In this document: in pieces, positions 8,693 through 16,827 of the stretch | How positions within the stretch are numbered: the stretch's first letter is position 1 | Layout of the letters: each line of letters begins with the position of its first letter | NCBI RefSeq assembly: GCF_902830275.1 | Contig: NZ_CADESW010000022.1 | Location: forward strand, 62,001-126,000 | DNA from: Burkholderia stagnalis | GTDB taxonomy: Bacteria > Pseudomonadota > Gammaproteobacteria > Burkholderiales > Burkholderiaceae | Length of the DNA stretch: 64,000 bases | Direction of reading: 5' to 3' | Program-made: the position numbers and the translations under genes | Notes under the pieces: model-generated | What the model was told of the DNA's origin: nothing | Database searches by the model: none | What the model saw: the letters and a program-made list of their open reading frames with translations, nothing else

Positions 8693-9529
8693 ATGTGCCG
8701 CTGGCTCGCCTATACGGGGAATCCGATCCACCTCGAGACCGTCCTGTTCCGCGCAAAGCATTCGCTGATCGACCAGAGCCTGCATTCGGAGCTGGGTGCC
8801 ACGACCACCAACGGCGACGGTTTCGGCATCGGCTGGTACGGCCATCCCGACGAACTGCCGTTCCGCTACCGCTCGGTGCATCCCGCCTGGAACGACCGCA
8901 ACCTGCGCGAAGCCGCGCGCGCGATCCGCTCGCGCATGTTCATCGCGCATATTCGCGCGGCGACCGACACGCCGGTGCAGGAAACCAACTGCCACCCGTT
9001 CCGGCACGGCCGCTGGCTGTTCGCGCACAACGGGCTGATCCGCGGCCTGCACCAGCTGCGCCGCGACCTCACGCTGAAGATCGATCCGGCGCTGTTCCCG
9101 ACGATCGAAGGCTCGACCGATTCGGAGCTGATGTTCCGTCTCGCGCTGACCTTCGGCCTCGAGCAGGCGCCGTTGCCGGCGCTCGAGCGGATGGCCGGCA
9201 CGGTCGAGGACGTCGCCGCGCGGCACGGCGTCGCGCTGCCGATCAACATGACGGTGTGCGCGACCGACGGCGAGCGGATCATCGCGGTGCGCTACTCGAG
9301 CGAGCGGCAGTCGCGCTCGCTGTTCCACAGCACGTCGTTCCGGCACCTGCACGCGTTGTACCCGCACAACCCGCGCATCGCCGAGGCCGGCGACGACGCG
9401 TTCATGGTGCTGTCCGAACCGCTCGTCGACCTGCGCGGCGCGTGGGAGGAGATTCCGGAAAGCACGGCGATCGTCGTGCACGGCGCCGACGTCGAGCAGC
9501 GGCCGTTCGAGCCGCGGCGTCACGCGTGA
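8693..9529 (+). CDS. Class II glutamine amidotransferase
   Basis: A 278-residue protein beginning MCRWLAYTG. The catalytic Cys2 becomes N-terminal after Met removal, as in Ntn-type glutamine amidotransferases. Further family motifs are NGDGFGIGWY, HIRAAT and NCHPFRHGRWLFAHNG. The ATG at 8693 was preferred over an upstream in-frame ATG because the catalytic Cys must be residue 2 and because GAAGGAGC lies at good spacing. These YafJ/EgtC-like proteins hydrolyse gamma-glutamyl amides; the physiological substrate is unknown here. No synthase domain is attached. Confidence 0.9.
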   Translation: MCRWLAYTGNPIHLETVLFRAKHSLIDQSLHSELGATTTNGDGFGIGWYGHPDELPFRYRSVHPAWNDRNLREAARAIRSRMFIAHIRAATDTPVQETNCHPFRHGRWLFAHNGLIRGLHQLRRDLTLKIDPALFPTIEGSTDSELMFRLALTFGLEQAPLPALERMAGTVEDVAARHGVALPINMTVCATDGERIIAVRYSSERQSRSLFHSTSFRHLHALYPHNPRIAEAGDDAFMVLSEPLVDLRGAWEEIPESTAIVVHGADVEQRPFEPRRHA

Positions 9530-9550
9530 GCGCGGCGCCGCGTCGACCGC

Positions 9551-11167
9551 CTACGCTTCGGGGTCGAGCTTCACCTCGAACAGCGACTTGCCGTCGAGGT
9601 CGTGCAGCGACACCGTCATCGCGCGGCTCGCCGGGTCGATCTTCGCGCGCCCGTAATACTGCTGGCCCGCGGCCGGCGACCGGTTCTGCGGGTTGTCCTT
9701 CGGCACGCTCACGTAGCGCAGCGCCGGGCCGAACGTCATGTCGGTGTCGTTCGGGCCGAACGTGCCCGCGTTGATCGGGCCGCCGACGAATTCCCAGAAC
9801 GGCTTGAAATCGGTGAACTTCGCGCGCGACGGATGGTAGTGCGCGGCCTGCGCGTAGTGCACGTCCGCCGTCACCCAGACGACGTTCTCGATGTTCTCGC
9901 GCTTGATGAACGACAGGATGTCGGCCAGCTCGAGCTCGCGGCCGGACGGCGCGCCGTCGTCGCCGTTCGCCCACGCCTCGTAGGTGCCCTTCGGCACGTC
10001 CGGATTGAGGTCCGGCACGACGAGCGAGATCGGCATGTCGCTCGCGATCACCTTCCACGTCGCGCGCGAGCGCTTCAGCGACGCCTTCAGCCACGCGCTC
10101 TGCTGCGCGCCGAGGAATGCCGAATCGGCATCGAGCCGCGCCTGCCGGTTCGGCGAATTGCGCCCGCGGTAGCTGCGCTCGTCGAGCATGAACACGTCGA
10201 GCAGCGGCCCGAACGCGAAGCTGCGATAGATCTGTTCGGGATCCTGCCGGTTGATCCGGAACGGGTTGTATTCGAACATCGCCTGCCGTGCATAGGCGGA
10301 CAGCAGCGACGCGCTGCGCGTCTGGTAGCGCGCCTCCTCGGGCCCGATCTGCTGGCCCGGATACCAGTTGTTGCGCACCTCGTGGTCGTCCCACTGCACG
10401 AGGAACGGCACCTCGGCCATGAAGCGGCGCTTGTTGCGGTCGAGCTGGTTGTACGCGAACGCGCCGCGATAGTCGTCGAGCGTTTGCGCGACGTGCGACT
10501 TCGCCTCGGTGACGAGATTGGTCCACAGCGTGCCGTCGGGCAGCTTCACTTCGGCCTGGATCGGGCCGTCCGCATAGATCTGGTCGCCCGAGTGGATGAA
10601 GAAGTCCGGCGCTTCGCGCCGCATCGCCTCGTAGATCCGGTAGCCGCCGAAACGCTCGTTGATGCCCCAGCCCTGCCCCGCTTCGTCGCCGGAGAACACG
10701 AAGCACACCGGCCGGTCGGCGCGCGCGGACGGCGTGCGCAGGCGGCCGGTCACGGGCTCGCTGAACACCTTGTCGTTCGCGAGATCCTGGAAGCGCACGC
10801 GGTAGAACACGTCCGCGCCGGACGGCAGGCCGGCGAGATCGACGCGCGCGCTCAGCCCGGTCGCGTCGATCGCCGCGGGGCCGATGCGCCGCTCGAAGCG
10901 CCTGAAGCTTTCGTCGGTCGCGTAATCGACGATCATCCGCGCGGGCCGGTCGGTGCGGCTCCAGACGATCGCGCGCGTGTCGGTCACGTCGCCGCTCATC
11001 ACGCCGCCCGGCAGTTGCGGACGCAACCGGTCCGACGTGACGATCGCGGGCGCCGCGCGCTGCGCGAGCACGTCGGCGATTCCCGATGCGCCGAGGAGCG
11101 CCGCGCCGCCGCCCGAAACGAGGCGCTTGAGCAGCAGACGACGGGAGGGGGCGATGCGATCCGGCAT
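9551..11167 (-). CDS. phoD: Tat-exported alkaline phosphatase, PhoD family
   Basis: A 538-residue PhoD-like phosphodiesterase/phosphatase. The N-terminus carries a twin-arginine signal (SRRLLLKR followed by a Gly/Ala-rich hydrophobic stretch and AQRAAP), so the enzyme folds in the cytoplasm and is exported by Tat. Metal-site segments include FSGDEAGQG, HSGDQIYADGP, QWDDHEVRNNW and TADVHYAQAAHYHP. PhoD enzymes use Ca2+ and Fe3+ to hydrolyse phosphomono- and diesters in the periplasm. The ATG at 11167 follows AGGAG by 5 bases; an upstream start in the same frame would disrupt the signal. It is divergent from the MscS gene. Confidence 0.9.
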   Translation of the reverse strand: MPDRIAPSRRLLLKRLVSGGGAALLGASGIADVLAQRAAPAIVTSDRLRPQLPGGVMSGDVTDTRAIVWSRTDRPARMIVDYATDESFRRFERRIGPAAIDATGLSARVDLAGLPSGADVFYRVRFQDLANDKVFSEPVTGRLRTPSARADRPVCFVFSGDEAGQGWGINERFGGYRIYEAMRREAPDFFIHSGDQIYADGPIQAEVKLPDGTLWTNLVTEAKSHVAQTLDDYRGAFAYNQLDRNKRRFMAEVPFLVQWDDHEVRNNWYPGQQIGPEEARYQTRSASLLSAYARQAMFEYNPFRINRQDPEQIYRSFAFGPLLDVFMLDERSYRGRNSPNRQARLDADSAFLGAQQSAWLKASLKRSRATWKVIASDMPISLVVPDLNPDVPKGTYEAWANGDDGAPSGRELELADILSFIKRENIENVVWVTADVHYAQAAHYHPSRAKFTDFKPFWEFVGGPINAGTFGPNDTDMTFGPALRYVSVPKDNPQNRSPAAGQQYYGRAKIDPASRAMTVSLHDLDGKSLFEVKLDPEA

Positions 11168-11256
11168 GGAGGACTCCTGCAAAGGTCGATTGGAAACGTT
11201 TTCCTCCGGATCGTAATGCGCGAACATGTAACTTTCATTTCACCGCCGTCGACCGG

Positions 11257-11285
11257 TTGCCATGCCGCGGCCCGTCGGCTATAAA
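11257..11285 (+). promoter_or_regulatory. Sigma-70-type promoter of the mscS-like gene
   Basis: TTGCCA at 11257-11262 and TATAAA at 11280-11285 are separated by exactly 17 bases. Transcription would start near 11292 and give a leader of about 70 bases before the TTG start codon at 11363. The same two hexamers and spacing recur upstream of aroG. Confidence 0.65.
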
Positions 11286-11362
11286 AGTCCGACGCCTGTC
11301 CGTCCGGCATGCTCCGCCTGCCGGCATGGCCATCCCGTTCAACGCTTCATGGAGAACCGACC

Positions 11363-12178
11363 TTGACCCTGGACCTCGCCACCACCCAGCAATTCCTGAT
11401 GACCCGCGGCCTGGATTTCGGCCTCAACCTCGTCGCTGCCATCGCCCTGTGGTTCGTCGGCCGCTGGGCGATCCGCATCGGCACGCGGCTGCTCGGCAAG
11501 GTCGTGCAGCGCAGCGGCAAGGTCGACCCGACGCTGGCCGACTACCTGACCTCGGTCGTCGGGGTGCTGCTGACGATCCTGCTGATCCTCGCGATCCTGC
11601 AGGTCTTCGGCGTGCAGACCACGTCGTTCGCCGCGCTGCTCGCCGGCCTCGGCCTCGCGATCGGCACGGCCTGGGGCGGCCTGCTCGCGCACTTCGCGGC
11701 CGGCGTGTTCATGCAGGTGCTGCGGCCGTTCAAGATCGGCGACGTGATCAGCGCGGGCGGCGTCACCGGCACGGTGAAGGAGCTCGGGCTGTTCGGCACG
11801 ACGATCATCACCGCGGACAACATCGTGACGATCGTCGGCAACAACAAGATCTTCTCGGACAACATCGCGAACTACAGCGCGACGCCGTACCGCCGCGTCG
11901 ACCTGACCGCGAAGATCGCGAACGGCGTCGATGCGGCCGACGCGATCAACCGCCTGAAGGCAGCGGTGCAGAAGATCCCGAACGTGCTGACGAGCCCGGC
12001 GCCGGACGTCGGCGTGCTGCAGTTCACGCCGGAAGGCCCGCTGCTGTTCGTGCGGCCGTCCACGCAGCCGGCGAACTACTGGCAGGTGTACTGCGACACC
12101 AACCACGCGATCCTCGACACGTTCCGCGACGCGCAATACCCGACGCCCGAAACCCCGTTCCTGCATCGCACGACCTGA
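11363..12178 (+). CDS. MscS-type mechanosensitive ion channel
   Basis: A 271-residue small-conductance mechanosensitive channel. Three membrane segments are visible (about residues 15-35, 57-80 and 84-105). The Gly/Ala-rich pore helix reads LLAGLGLAIGTAWGG, and the beta-domain contains FKIGDVISAGGVTGTVKELG. It relieves osmotic downshock in the inner membrane. The start is a TTG at 11363, 8 bases after GGAG (11351-11354). The longer frame from 11309 lacks a ribosome site and adds residues not found in the family. It ends before a strong bidirectional terminator. Confidence 0.92.
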   Translation: MTLDLATTQQFLMTRGLDFGLNLVAAIALWFVGRWAIRIGTRLLGKVVQRSGKVDPTLADYLTSVVGVLLTILLILAILQVFGVQTTSFAALLAGLGLAIGTAWGGLLAHFAAGVFMQVLRPFKIGDVISAGGVTGTVKELGLFGTTIITADNIVTIVGNNKIFSDNIANYSATPYRRVDLTAKIANGVDAADAINRLKAAVQKIPNVLTSPAPDVGVLQFTPEGPLLFVRPSTQPANYWQVYCDTNHAILDTFRDAQYPTPETPFLHRTT

Positions 12179-12200
12179 CGCGCGGCGCACCGCGCGGACG

Positions 12201-12241
12201 CAAAAAAAGCGTGGCAATTCACATTGCCACGCTTTTTTTTG
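12201..12241. terminator. Bidirectional intrinsic terminator (mscS / dedA)
   Basis: A perfect stem, AAAAAAAGCGTGGCAAT paired with ATTGCCACGCTTTTTTT, around a short loop gives a U-run on both strands. It serves the convergent MscS gene on the plus strand and the DedA gene on the minus strand. Confidence 0.9.
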
Positions 12242-12269
12242 CATCGCGTCGCCGGCTGGCCGGCGCGCT

Positions 12270-12953
12270 TCAATGCCCGCTGGTCTTGCGCGCGTCGTCC
12301 GAGCGGCGGCCGCGCACGAGCTTCCACACCGCGCCGAGCGCGACCGGCACGATCGCGGCACCGATCCCGGCCAGCACGATCACGTTCAGGTACTGGCGGA
12401 CGAACGGGATGTTGCCGAAGAAGTAGCCGAGCAGCACCAGCAGCAGCACCCAGATCAGCGCGCCGAGCACGTTGAAGAGCTGGAAACGCGCGACGCTCAT
12501 CGACGACGCGCCCGCGACGAACGGCGCGAAGGTCCGCACGACCGGGATGAAGCGCGCGAGCACGATCGTCTTGCCGCCGTGCTTGTCGTAGAACGAGTGG
12601 GTCTTCTGCAGCGCCGCGCGGTCGAGGAAGCGCTCGAGCACCGGGATGTGCGTATTGAAGACCTTCGGGCCGATCCAGCGGCCGATCATGTAGTTGACGG
12701 TGTTGCCGGTGATCGCCGCGACGAGCAGCAGCACGATCAGCGCGCCGACGTTCATTTCGCCGGTCGCCGCGAACGCGCCGCCGATGAACAGCAGCGAATC
12801 CCCCGGCAGGAACGGAAACACGACGAGGCCCGTTTCGCAGAACACGATCAGGAACAGCACCAGATACACCCAGGCGCCGTACTGCCGGATGAAATCGCCG
12901 AGGAATGCGTCGATGTGCAGGACGAGATTGACGAAATGGAGCAGCGTATCCAA
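12270..12953 (-). CDS. DedA family membrane protein
   Basis: A 227-residue polytopic inner-membrane protein of the DedA/VTT family. Diagnostic segments are FCETGLVVFPFLPGDSLLF, where the acidic E and D are functionally important in the family, and GGKTIVLARFIPVVRTFAPFVAG with its essential arginines. DedA proteins are proposed undecaprenyl-phosphate or phospholipid flippases needed for envelope homeostasis and polymyxin resistance in several species, including Burkholderia. It is divergent from mutL and ends at the shared terminator. Confidence 0.92.
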   Translation of the reverse strand: MDTLLHFVNLVLHIDAFLGDFIRQYGAWVYLVLFLIVFCETGLVVFPFLPGDSLLFIGGAFAATGEMNVGALIVLLLVAAITGNTVNYMIGRWIGPKVFNTHIPVLERFLDRAALQKTHSFYDKHGGKTIVLARFIPVVRTFAPFVAGASSMSVARFQLFNVLGALIWVLLLVLLGYFFGNIPFVRQYLNVIVLAGIGAAIVPVALGAVWKLVRGRRSDDARKTSGH

Positions 12954-13118
12954 ATGCGGGTTCCTTCAGGGGCAAACGGGCCGGTGACGGCATAAAGGGC
13001 GAAAACGCACGGCCGAAAGAGGCGGTGCGCCAGGACGCAGTCATCATACCGAAACTGCCTTAAGGCTCCGTGAAAAAACGTAACCGATCGCGAGTCCGGC
13101 GCGCGCCGGCGGCCTCGC

Positions 13119-13124
13119 TATAAT
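13119..13124 (+). promoter_or_regulatory. -10 element placing the mutL start at its initiation codon
   Basis: A perfect TATAAT lies only 6 bases before the mutL ATG at 13131. Transcription would begin at or next to the A of the start codon, implying a leaderless mRNA. No good -35 is visible 17 bases upstream, and no Shine-Dalgarno precedes the ATG. Confidence 0.45.
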
Positions 13125-13130
13125 TCGGCC

Positions 13131-15125
13131 ATGTCCGAATTCACCGAAACGGCCGCGGGCGCCGCGCCCGCCCCTGATCCACACGCGCCGCGCCCGCTGC
13201 GCGCGATCCAGCCCCTGCCCGACCAGCTGATCAGCCAGATCGCCGCGGGCGAGGTGGTCGAGCGCCCGGCGTCGGTCGTCAAGGAGCTGCTGGAAAACGC
13301 GCTCGACGCCGGCGCGAGCACGCTGCGCATCGTGCTCGAGGAAGGCGGCGTCAAGCGCATCTCGATCACCGACGACGGCTGCGGCATCCCGCCGGGCGAG
13401 CTGCCGCTCGCGCTGATGCGCCACGCGACCAGCAAGATCCGCTCGCTCGAGGAGCTCGAGGCGGTCGCGACGCTCGGGTTCCGCGGCGAAGCGCTCGCGT
13501 CGATCGCGTCGGTCGCCGAGATGTTCATCACGAGCCGCACCGCGGATTCCGCCCACGCGACGCGCATCGACGCGCAGACCGGCGTGCTCGCGCCCGCCGC
13601 CGGCGCGGTCGGCACGACGATCGAAGTGCGCGAGCTGTACTTCAACACGCCCGCGCGCCGCAAGTTCCTGAAGAGCGAGCAGACCGAGTTCGGGCATTGC
13701 CTGGAAATGATCCGCCGCGCGGCGCTCGCGCGGCCGGACGTCGCGATTTCGGTGCTGCACAACGGCAAGGCCGTCGAGCACTGGAACGCGACCGAGCCCG
13801 CGCAGCGCGTCGCGAAGATCCTCGGCGACGGCTTCGCGACCGCGCACCTGCCGCTCGACGAGCAGGCCGGGCCGCTGGCCGTGTACGGCTGCGCCGGGCT
13901 GCCGACCGCGAGCCGCGGCCGCGCCGACCAGCAGTATTTCTTCGTGAACGGCCGCTTCGTGCGCGACAAGCTGCTCACGCACGCGGTGCGCGCCGCGTAC
14001 GAGGACGTGCTGCACGGCGACCGCTATCCGTCCTATGTGCTGTTCCTCGACCTGCCGCCCGAGGCGGTCGACGTGAACGTGCACCCGTCGAAGATCGAGG
14101 TGCGATTCCGCGATTCGCGCTCGATCCACCAGTTCGTGTTCCATGCGGTGCAGCGTTCGCTGGCCCGCCATGCGGGCGCATCGCCAGAAACCACCGCGGG
14201 CGGCCACGCCGCGCATATCGCCCCCGTGCCCGCACCCGCGCCGGGCCCCGCATCGTTCCTGAACACGCCGCTGGGCCAGGCTGCCGTGGGTGGCGGTGCA
14301 GGCACCGGCGCCACGCACACGCCGTCGCAAGGCAACACGTGGCTGCGCCAGGCGCGGATGACGCAGGGCACGCTGCCGGTCGCGCAGCCGCTTGCGCTCT
14401 ACGACGCGCTGTTCGGCCGCAAGGACAGCGGCGCGGGCACGCCGGCCGGCACGACGCTCGCCGCCGACGCGGCGGAGCCGCCGGCGTCGCCGCTGGCGGG
14501 CTTCGCCGCCGCGCCGTCGCTGGCTGACACCGCGCACGACGACCAGCCGCTCGGCTTCGCGCTCGGCCAGATCCACGGCATCTACGTGCTCGCGCAGAAC
14601 GCGCACGGGCTCGTGATCGTCGACATGCACGCGGCGCACGAGCGGATCCTGTACGAACAGTTCAAGGGCGCGCTCGCCGACCGCGCGATCGCGGTGCAGG
14701 CGCTGCTGCTGCCGGTGTCGATGACCGCCACGCCGGTGGAGATCGGCACCGTCGAGGAGGAACGCGAGACGCTCGAATCGCTCGGCTTCGACCTCGCGGT
14801 GCTGTCGCCGACCACGCTCGCGATCCGCGCGGTGCCGGCGCTACTGAAGGACGCCGACCTGCAGTCGCTCGCCCGCGCGGTGCTCGCCGACCTGCACGCG
14901 TTCGGCGGCTCGCGCGTGCTGACCGAGCGCCAGCACGAACTGCTCGGCACGCTCGCGTGCCATCACGCGGTGCGCGCGAACCGGCGCCTCACGCTCGACG
15001 AGATGAACGCGCTGCTGCGCCAGATGGAAGCGACCGAACGCGCGGACCAGTGCAATCACGGCCGGCCGACGTGGTACCAGCTCACGCTCGGCGATCTCGA
15101 CCGCCTGTTCATGCGCGGCCAATGA
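13131..15125 (+). CDS. mutL: DNA mismatch repair protein MutL
   Basis: A 664-residue mismatch-repair ATPase. The N-terminal GHKL domain shows KELLENALDAGAS, DDGCGIPPGEL, HATSKI and TLGFRGEALASIASV. After a Pro/Ala-rich linker (about 345-470) comes the C-terminal dimerisation domain. It contains D498MHAAHERILYE, matching the DxHA(x)2E(x)4E metal-binding motif of endonuclease-active MutL, plus ACHHAVRANR and CNHGRPT. The protein should therefore nick DNA itself, consistent with bacteria lacking MutH. Its stop overlaps the miaA start. Confidence 0.97.
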   Translation: MSEFTETAAGAAPAPDPHAPRPLRAIQPLPDQLISQIAAGEVVERPASVVKELLENALDAGASTLRIVLEEGGVKRISITDDGCGIPPGELPLALMRHATSKIRSLEELEAVATLGFRGEALASIASVAEMFITSRTADSAHATRIDAQTGVLAPAAGAVGTTIEVRELYFNTPARRKFLKSEQTEFGHCLEMIRRAALARPDVAISVLHNGKAVEHWNATEPAQRVAKILGDGFATAHLPLDEQAGPLAVYGCAGLPTASRGRADQQYFFVNGRFVRDKLLTHAVRAAYEDVLHGDRYPSYVLFLDLPPEAVDVNVHPSKIEVRFRDSRSIHQFVFHAVQRSLARHAGASPETTAGGHAAHIAPVPAPAPGPASFLNTPLGQAAVGGGAGTGATHTPSQGNTWLRQARMTQGTLPVAQPLALYDALFGRKDSGAGTPAGTTLAADAAEPPASPLAGFAAAPSLADTAHDDQPLGFALGQIHGIYVLAQNAHGLVIVDMHAAHERILYEQFKGALADRAIAVQALLLPVSMTATPVEIGTVEEERETLESLGFDLAVLSPTTLAIRAVPALLKDADLQSLARAVLADLHAFGGSRVLTERQHELLGTLACHHAVRANRRLTLDEMNALLRQMEATERADQCNHGRPTWYQLTLGDLDRLFMRGQ

Positions 15126-16096
15126 GCGTGTCGCCGTCTTCCGCCCCGGCGACGATCGCCTGCCTGCTCGGCCCCACCGCGTCCGGCAAGACGGCCGCGG
15201 CGCTGGCGCTCGCGGCGCGCCGCCCGATCGAGATCGTCAGCGTCGATTCGGCGCTCGTCTACCGCGACATGGACATCGGCACCGCGAAGCCGAGCCGTGA
15301 CGAGCGCGCGGCCGTGCCGCATCACCTGATCGACATCATCGACCCGGCCGACGCGTATTCGGCCGCCGAATTCCGCGCCGACGCGCTGCGCCTGATCGGC
15401 GAGATCGCCGCGCGCGGCCGCATGCCGCTGCTCGCGGGCGGCACGATGCTCTACTACAAGGCGCTGACGCAGGGGCTCAACGACCTGCCGACCGCCGATC
15501 CGGCCGTGCGCGCCGAACTCGACGCCGACGCCGCGCGCGACGGCTGGCCGGCGCTCCACGCACGGCTCGCGCAGGTCGACCCGGAGACGGCCGCGCGCCT
15601 CGCGCCGAACGATTCGCAGCGGATCCAGCGCGCGCTCGAGGTGTTCATGCTGAGCGGCCAGCCGATGTCGGCGCTGCTCGCCGCGCCGCGCAGCGCCGAC
15701 GATGCGGCCGCCCGCTACCGGTTCGTGCCGGTCGCGCTCGAGCCGTCCGACCGCGCGGTGCTGCATGCGCGCATCGCGCAGCGTTTCGACGCGATGCTCG
15801 ACGCGGGCTTCATCGACGAGGTCGAGCGGCTGCGCCGCCGCGACGATCTGCATCCCGGGCTGCCGTCGATGCGCTGCGTCGGCTACCGGCAGGCGTGGGA
15901 ATTCCTCGACGGCATCACCGACTATCGGACGATGCGCGACAAGGGCATCTTCGCGACACGGCAGCTCTGCAAGCGGCAGATCACGTGGCTGCGCGCGATG
16001 CCGGAGCGGATCGTCGTCGACTGCGTCGCGGCCGATGCGGCCGTGCGCGCGGTGGACGCGCTCGAACGCGTGATCGACGGCCGCGCGCCGGTCTGA
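15122..16096 (+). CDS. miaA: tRNA dimethylallyltransferase MiaA
   Basis: A 324-residue enzyme that transfers the dimethylallyl group to A37 of tRNAs reading UNN codons. Visible motifs are the P-loop GPTASGKTAAAL (residues 17-28), SVDSALVYRDMDIGTAKP, the PHHLIDIIDP segment, and the C-terminal GYRQAWEFLDG and FATRQLCKRQITWLR. The ATG overlaps the mutL stop (ATGA), so the pair is translationally coupled. In many gammaproteobacteria hfq follows miaA; here a tetR gene on the opposite strand follows instead. Confidence 0.97.
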   Translation: MSVSPSSAPATIACLLGPTASGKTAAALALAARRPIEIVSVDSALVYRDMDIGTAKPSRDERAAVPHHLIDIIDPADAYSAAEFRADALRLIGEIAARGRMPLLAGGTMLYYKALTQGLNDLPTADPAVRAELDADAARDGWPALHARLAQVDPETAARLAPNDSQRIQRALEVFMLSGQPMSALLAAPRSADDAAARYRFVPVALEPSDRAVLHARIAQRFDAMLDAGFIDEVERLRRRDDLHPGLPSMRCVGYRQAWEFLDGITDYRTMRDKGIFATRQLCKRQITWLRAMPERIVVDCVAADAAVRAVDALERVIDGRAPV

Positions 16097-16129
16097 CGGG
16101 CGCGCGCCGGCACGCGGAGGCGCGCGTCG

Positions 16130-16765
16130 TCAGCCGGCCCGGCGCGCGGCCAGTTGCGCGCGCGCGCCGTCGACCACCAGCGCGATCGCGCGCTCGAACG
16201 CCTCGTCGCGGCTGCGCGCGCGCAGTGCGGCCCACCCTTGTGCGACGAGCGGGTACGCGGCCGGATCCGGCAGGTCCTCCGCCTCGGGCGCGCCTTCCGG
16301 TTCCGCCTGCTCCTCCAGTACCCAGCCGACCACGAAGCGGCCGAGCGCGAACATCACGTCGATGGCCTGCTCGGGTGCGAAACCCGCATCGCACAACAAC
16401 GCCAGCTTGGATTCGATCGCGTCGAAATCCCCCGCGCGCGGCCGCGTGCCGGCATGCAGGCGCGCGCCGTCCCGATAGGCCAGCAGCGCGGCGCGGAAAT
16501 TGCGCGCATTCGCGGCGAGCCACGTGTCCCATGCGTCGCCCGGCCGCGGCAGCGAGGCCTGACGGCGTTCGGACATGATCGCGTCCGACATCGCTTCGAG
16601 CAGCTCGCCCTTGTTCCGGAAATGCCAGTAAAGCGTCGGCGATTGCACGCCAAGCCGCTCCGCGAGCCGCCGCGTCGACAGCGCGTCGATGCCGACCTCG
16701 TCGAGCAGGTCGAGCGCCACGCGCAATACCGTGTCGCGTGTGAGCCGCGCGCCTGTATCCTTCAT
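16130..16765 (-). CDS. tetR: Tetracycline-type repressor TetR
   Basis: A 211-residue TetR-family regulator close to the classical tetracycline repressor. The N-terminal helix-turn-helix reads LDLLDEVGIDALSTRRLAERLGVQSPTLYWHFRNKGELL, which parallels the plasmid TetR helix-turn-helix. The C-terminal ligand domain is more divergent. A GTG three codons upstream (16774) lies inside the first operator; the ATG at 16765 was preferred because it fits the homologous N-terminus. It is divergent from tetA across two tetO-like operators, so it should repress both itself and the pump and be released by an inducer. Confidence 0.88.
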   Translation of the reverse strand: MKDTGARLTRDTVLRVALDLLDEVGIDALSTRRLAERLGVQSPTLYWHFRNKGELLEAMSDAIMSERRQASLPRPGDAWDTWLAANARNFRAALLAYRDGARLHAGTRPRAGDFDAIESKLALLCDAGFAPEQAIDVMFALGRFVVGWVLEEQAEPEGAPEAEDLPDPAAYPLVAQGWAALRARSRDEAFERAIALVVDGARAQLAARRAG

Positions 16766-16783
16766 ATTTATCACCGATAGGGA
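16765..16783. promoter_or_regulatory. tetO-like operator 1 (tetR-proximal)
   Basis: The sequence TATTTATCACCGATAGGGA is built around the core TATCACCGATA with the pseudo-symmetry of tet operators. It overlaps the tetR start codon region. Its centre is 37 bases from that of operator 2. Confidence 0.78.
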
Positions 16784-16801
16784 AACCGTGGAATAATCGC
16801 C

Positions 16802-16820
16802 ACTCTATCACCGATAGGGT
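16802..16820. promoter_or_regulatory. tetO-like operator 2 (tetA-proximal)
   Basis: The sequence ACTCTATCACCGATAGGGT matches the classical tet operator layout (ACTCTATCA...TGATAGAGT) with only the centre and one arm position changed. It lies just before the TTG start of tetA and would block its promoter when TetR is bound. Confidence 0.82.
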
Positions 16821-16827
16821 CACGATC

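Noticed and set aside
11226..11243. Possible Pho box between phoD and the MscS gene
   Set aside because: ATGTAAC-TTTC-ATTTCAC has the right period, but only about 9 of 14 positions match the CTGTCAT repeats. Orientation relative to phoD is also wrong, so it is not listed as a feature.
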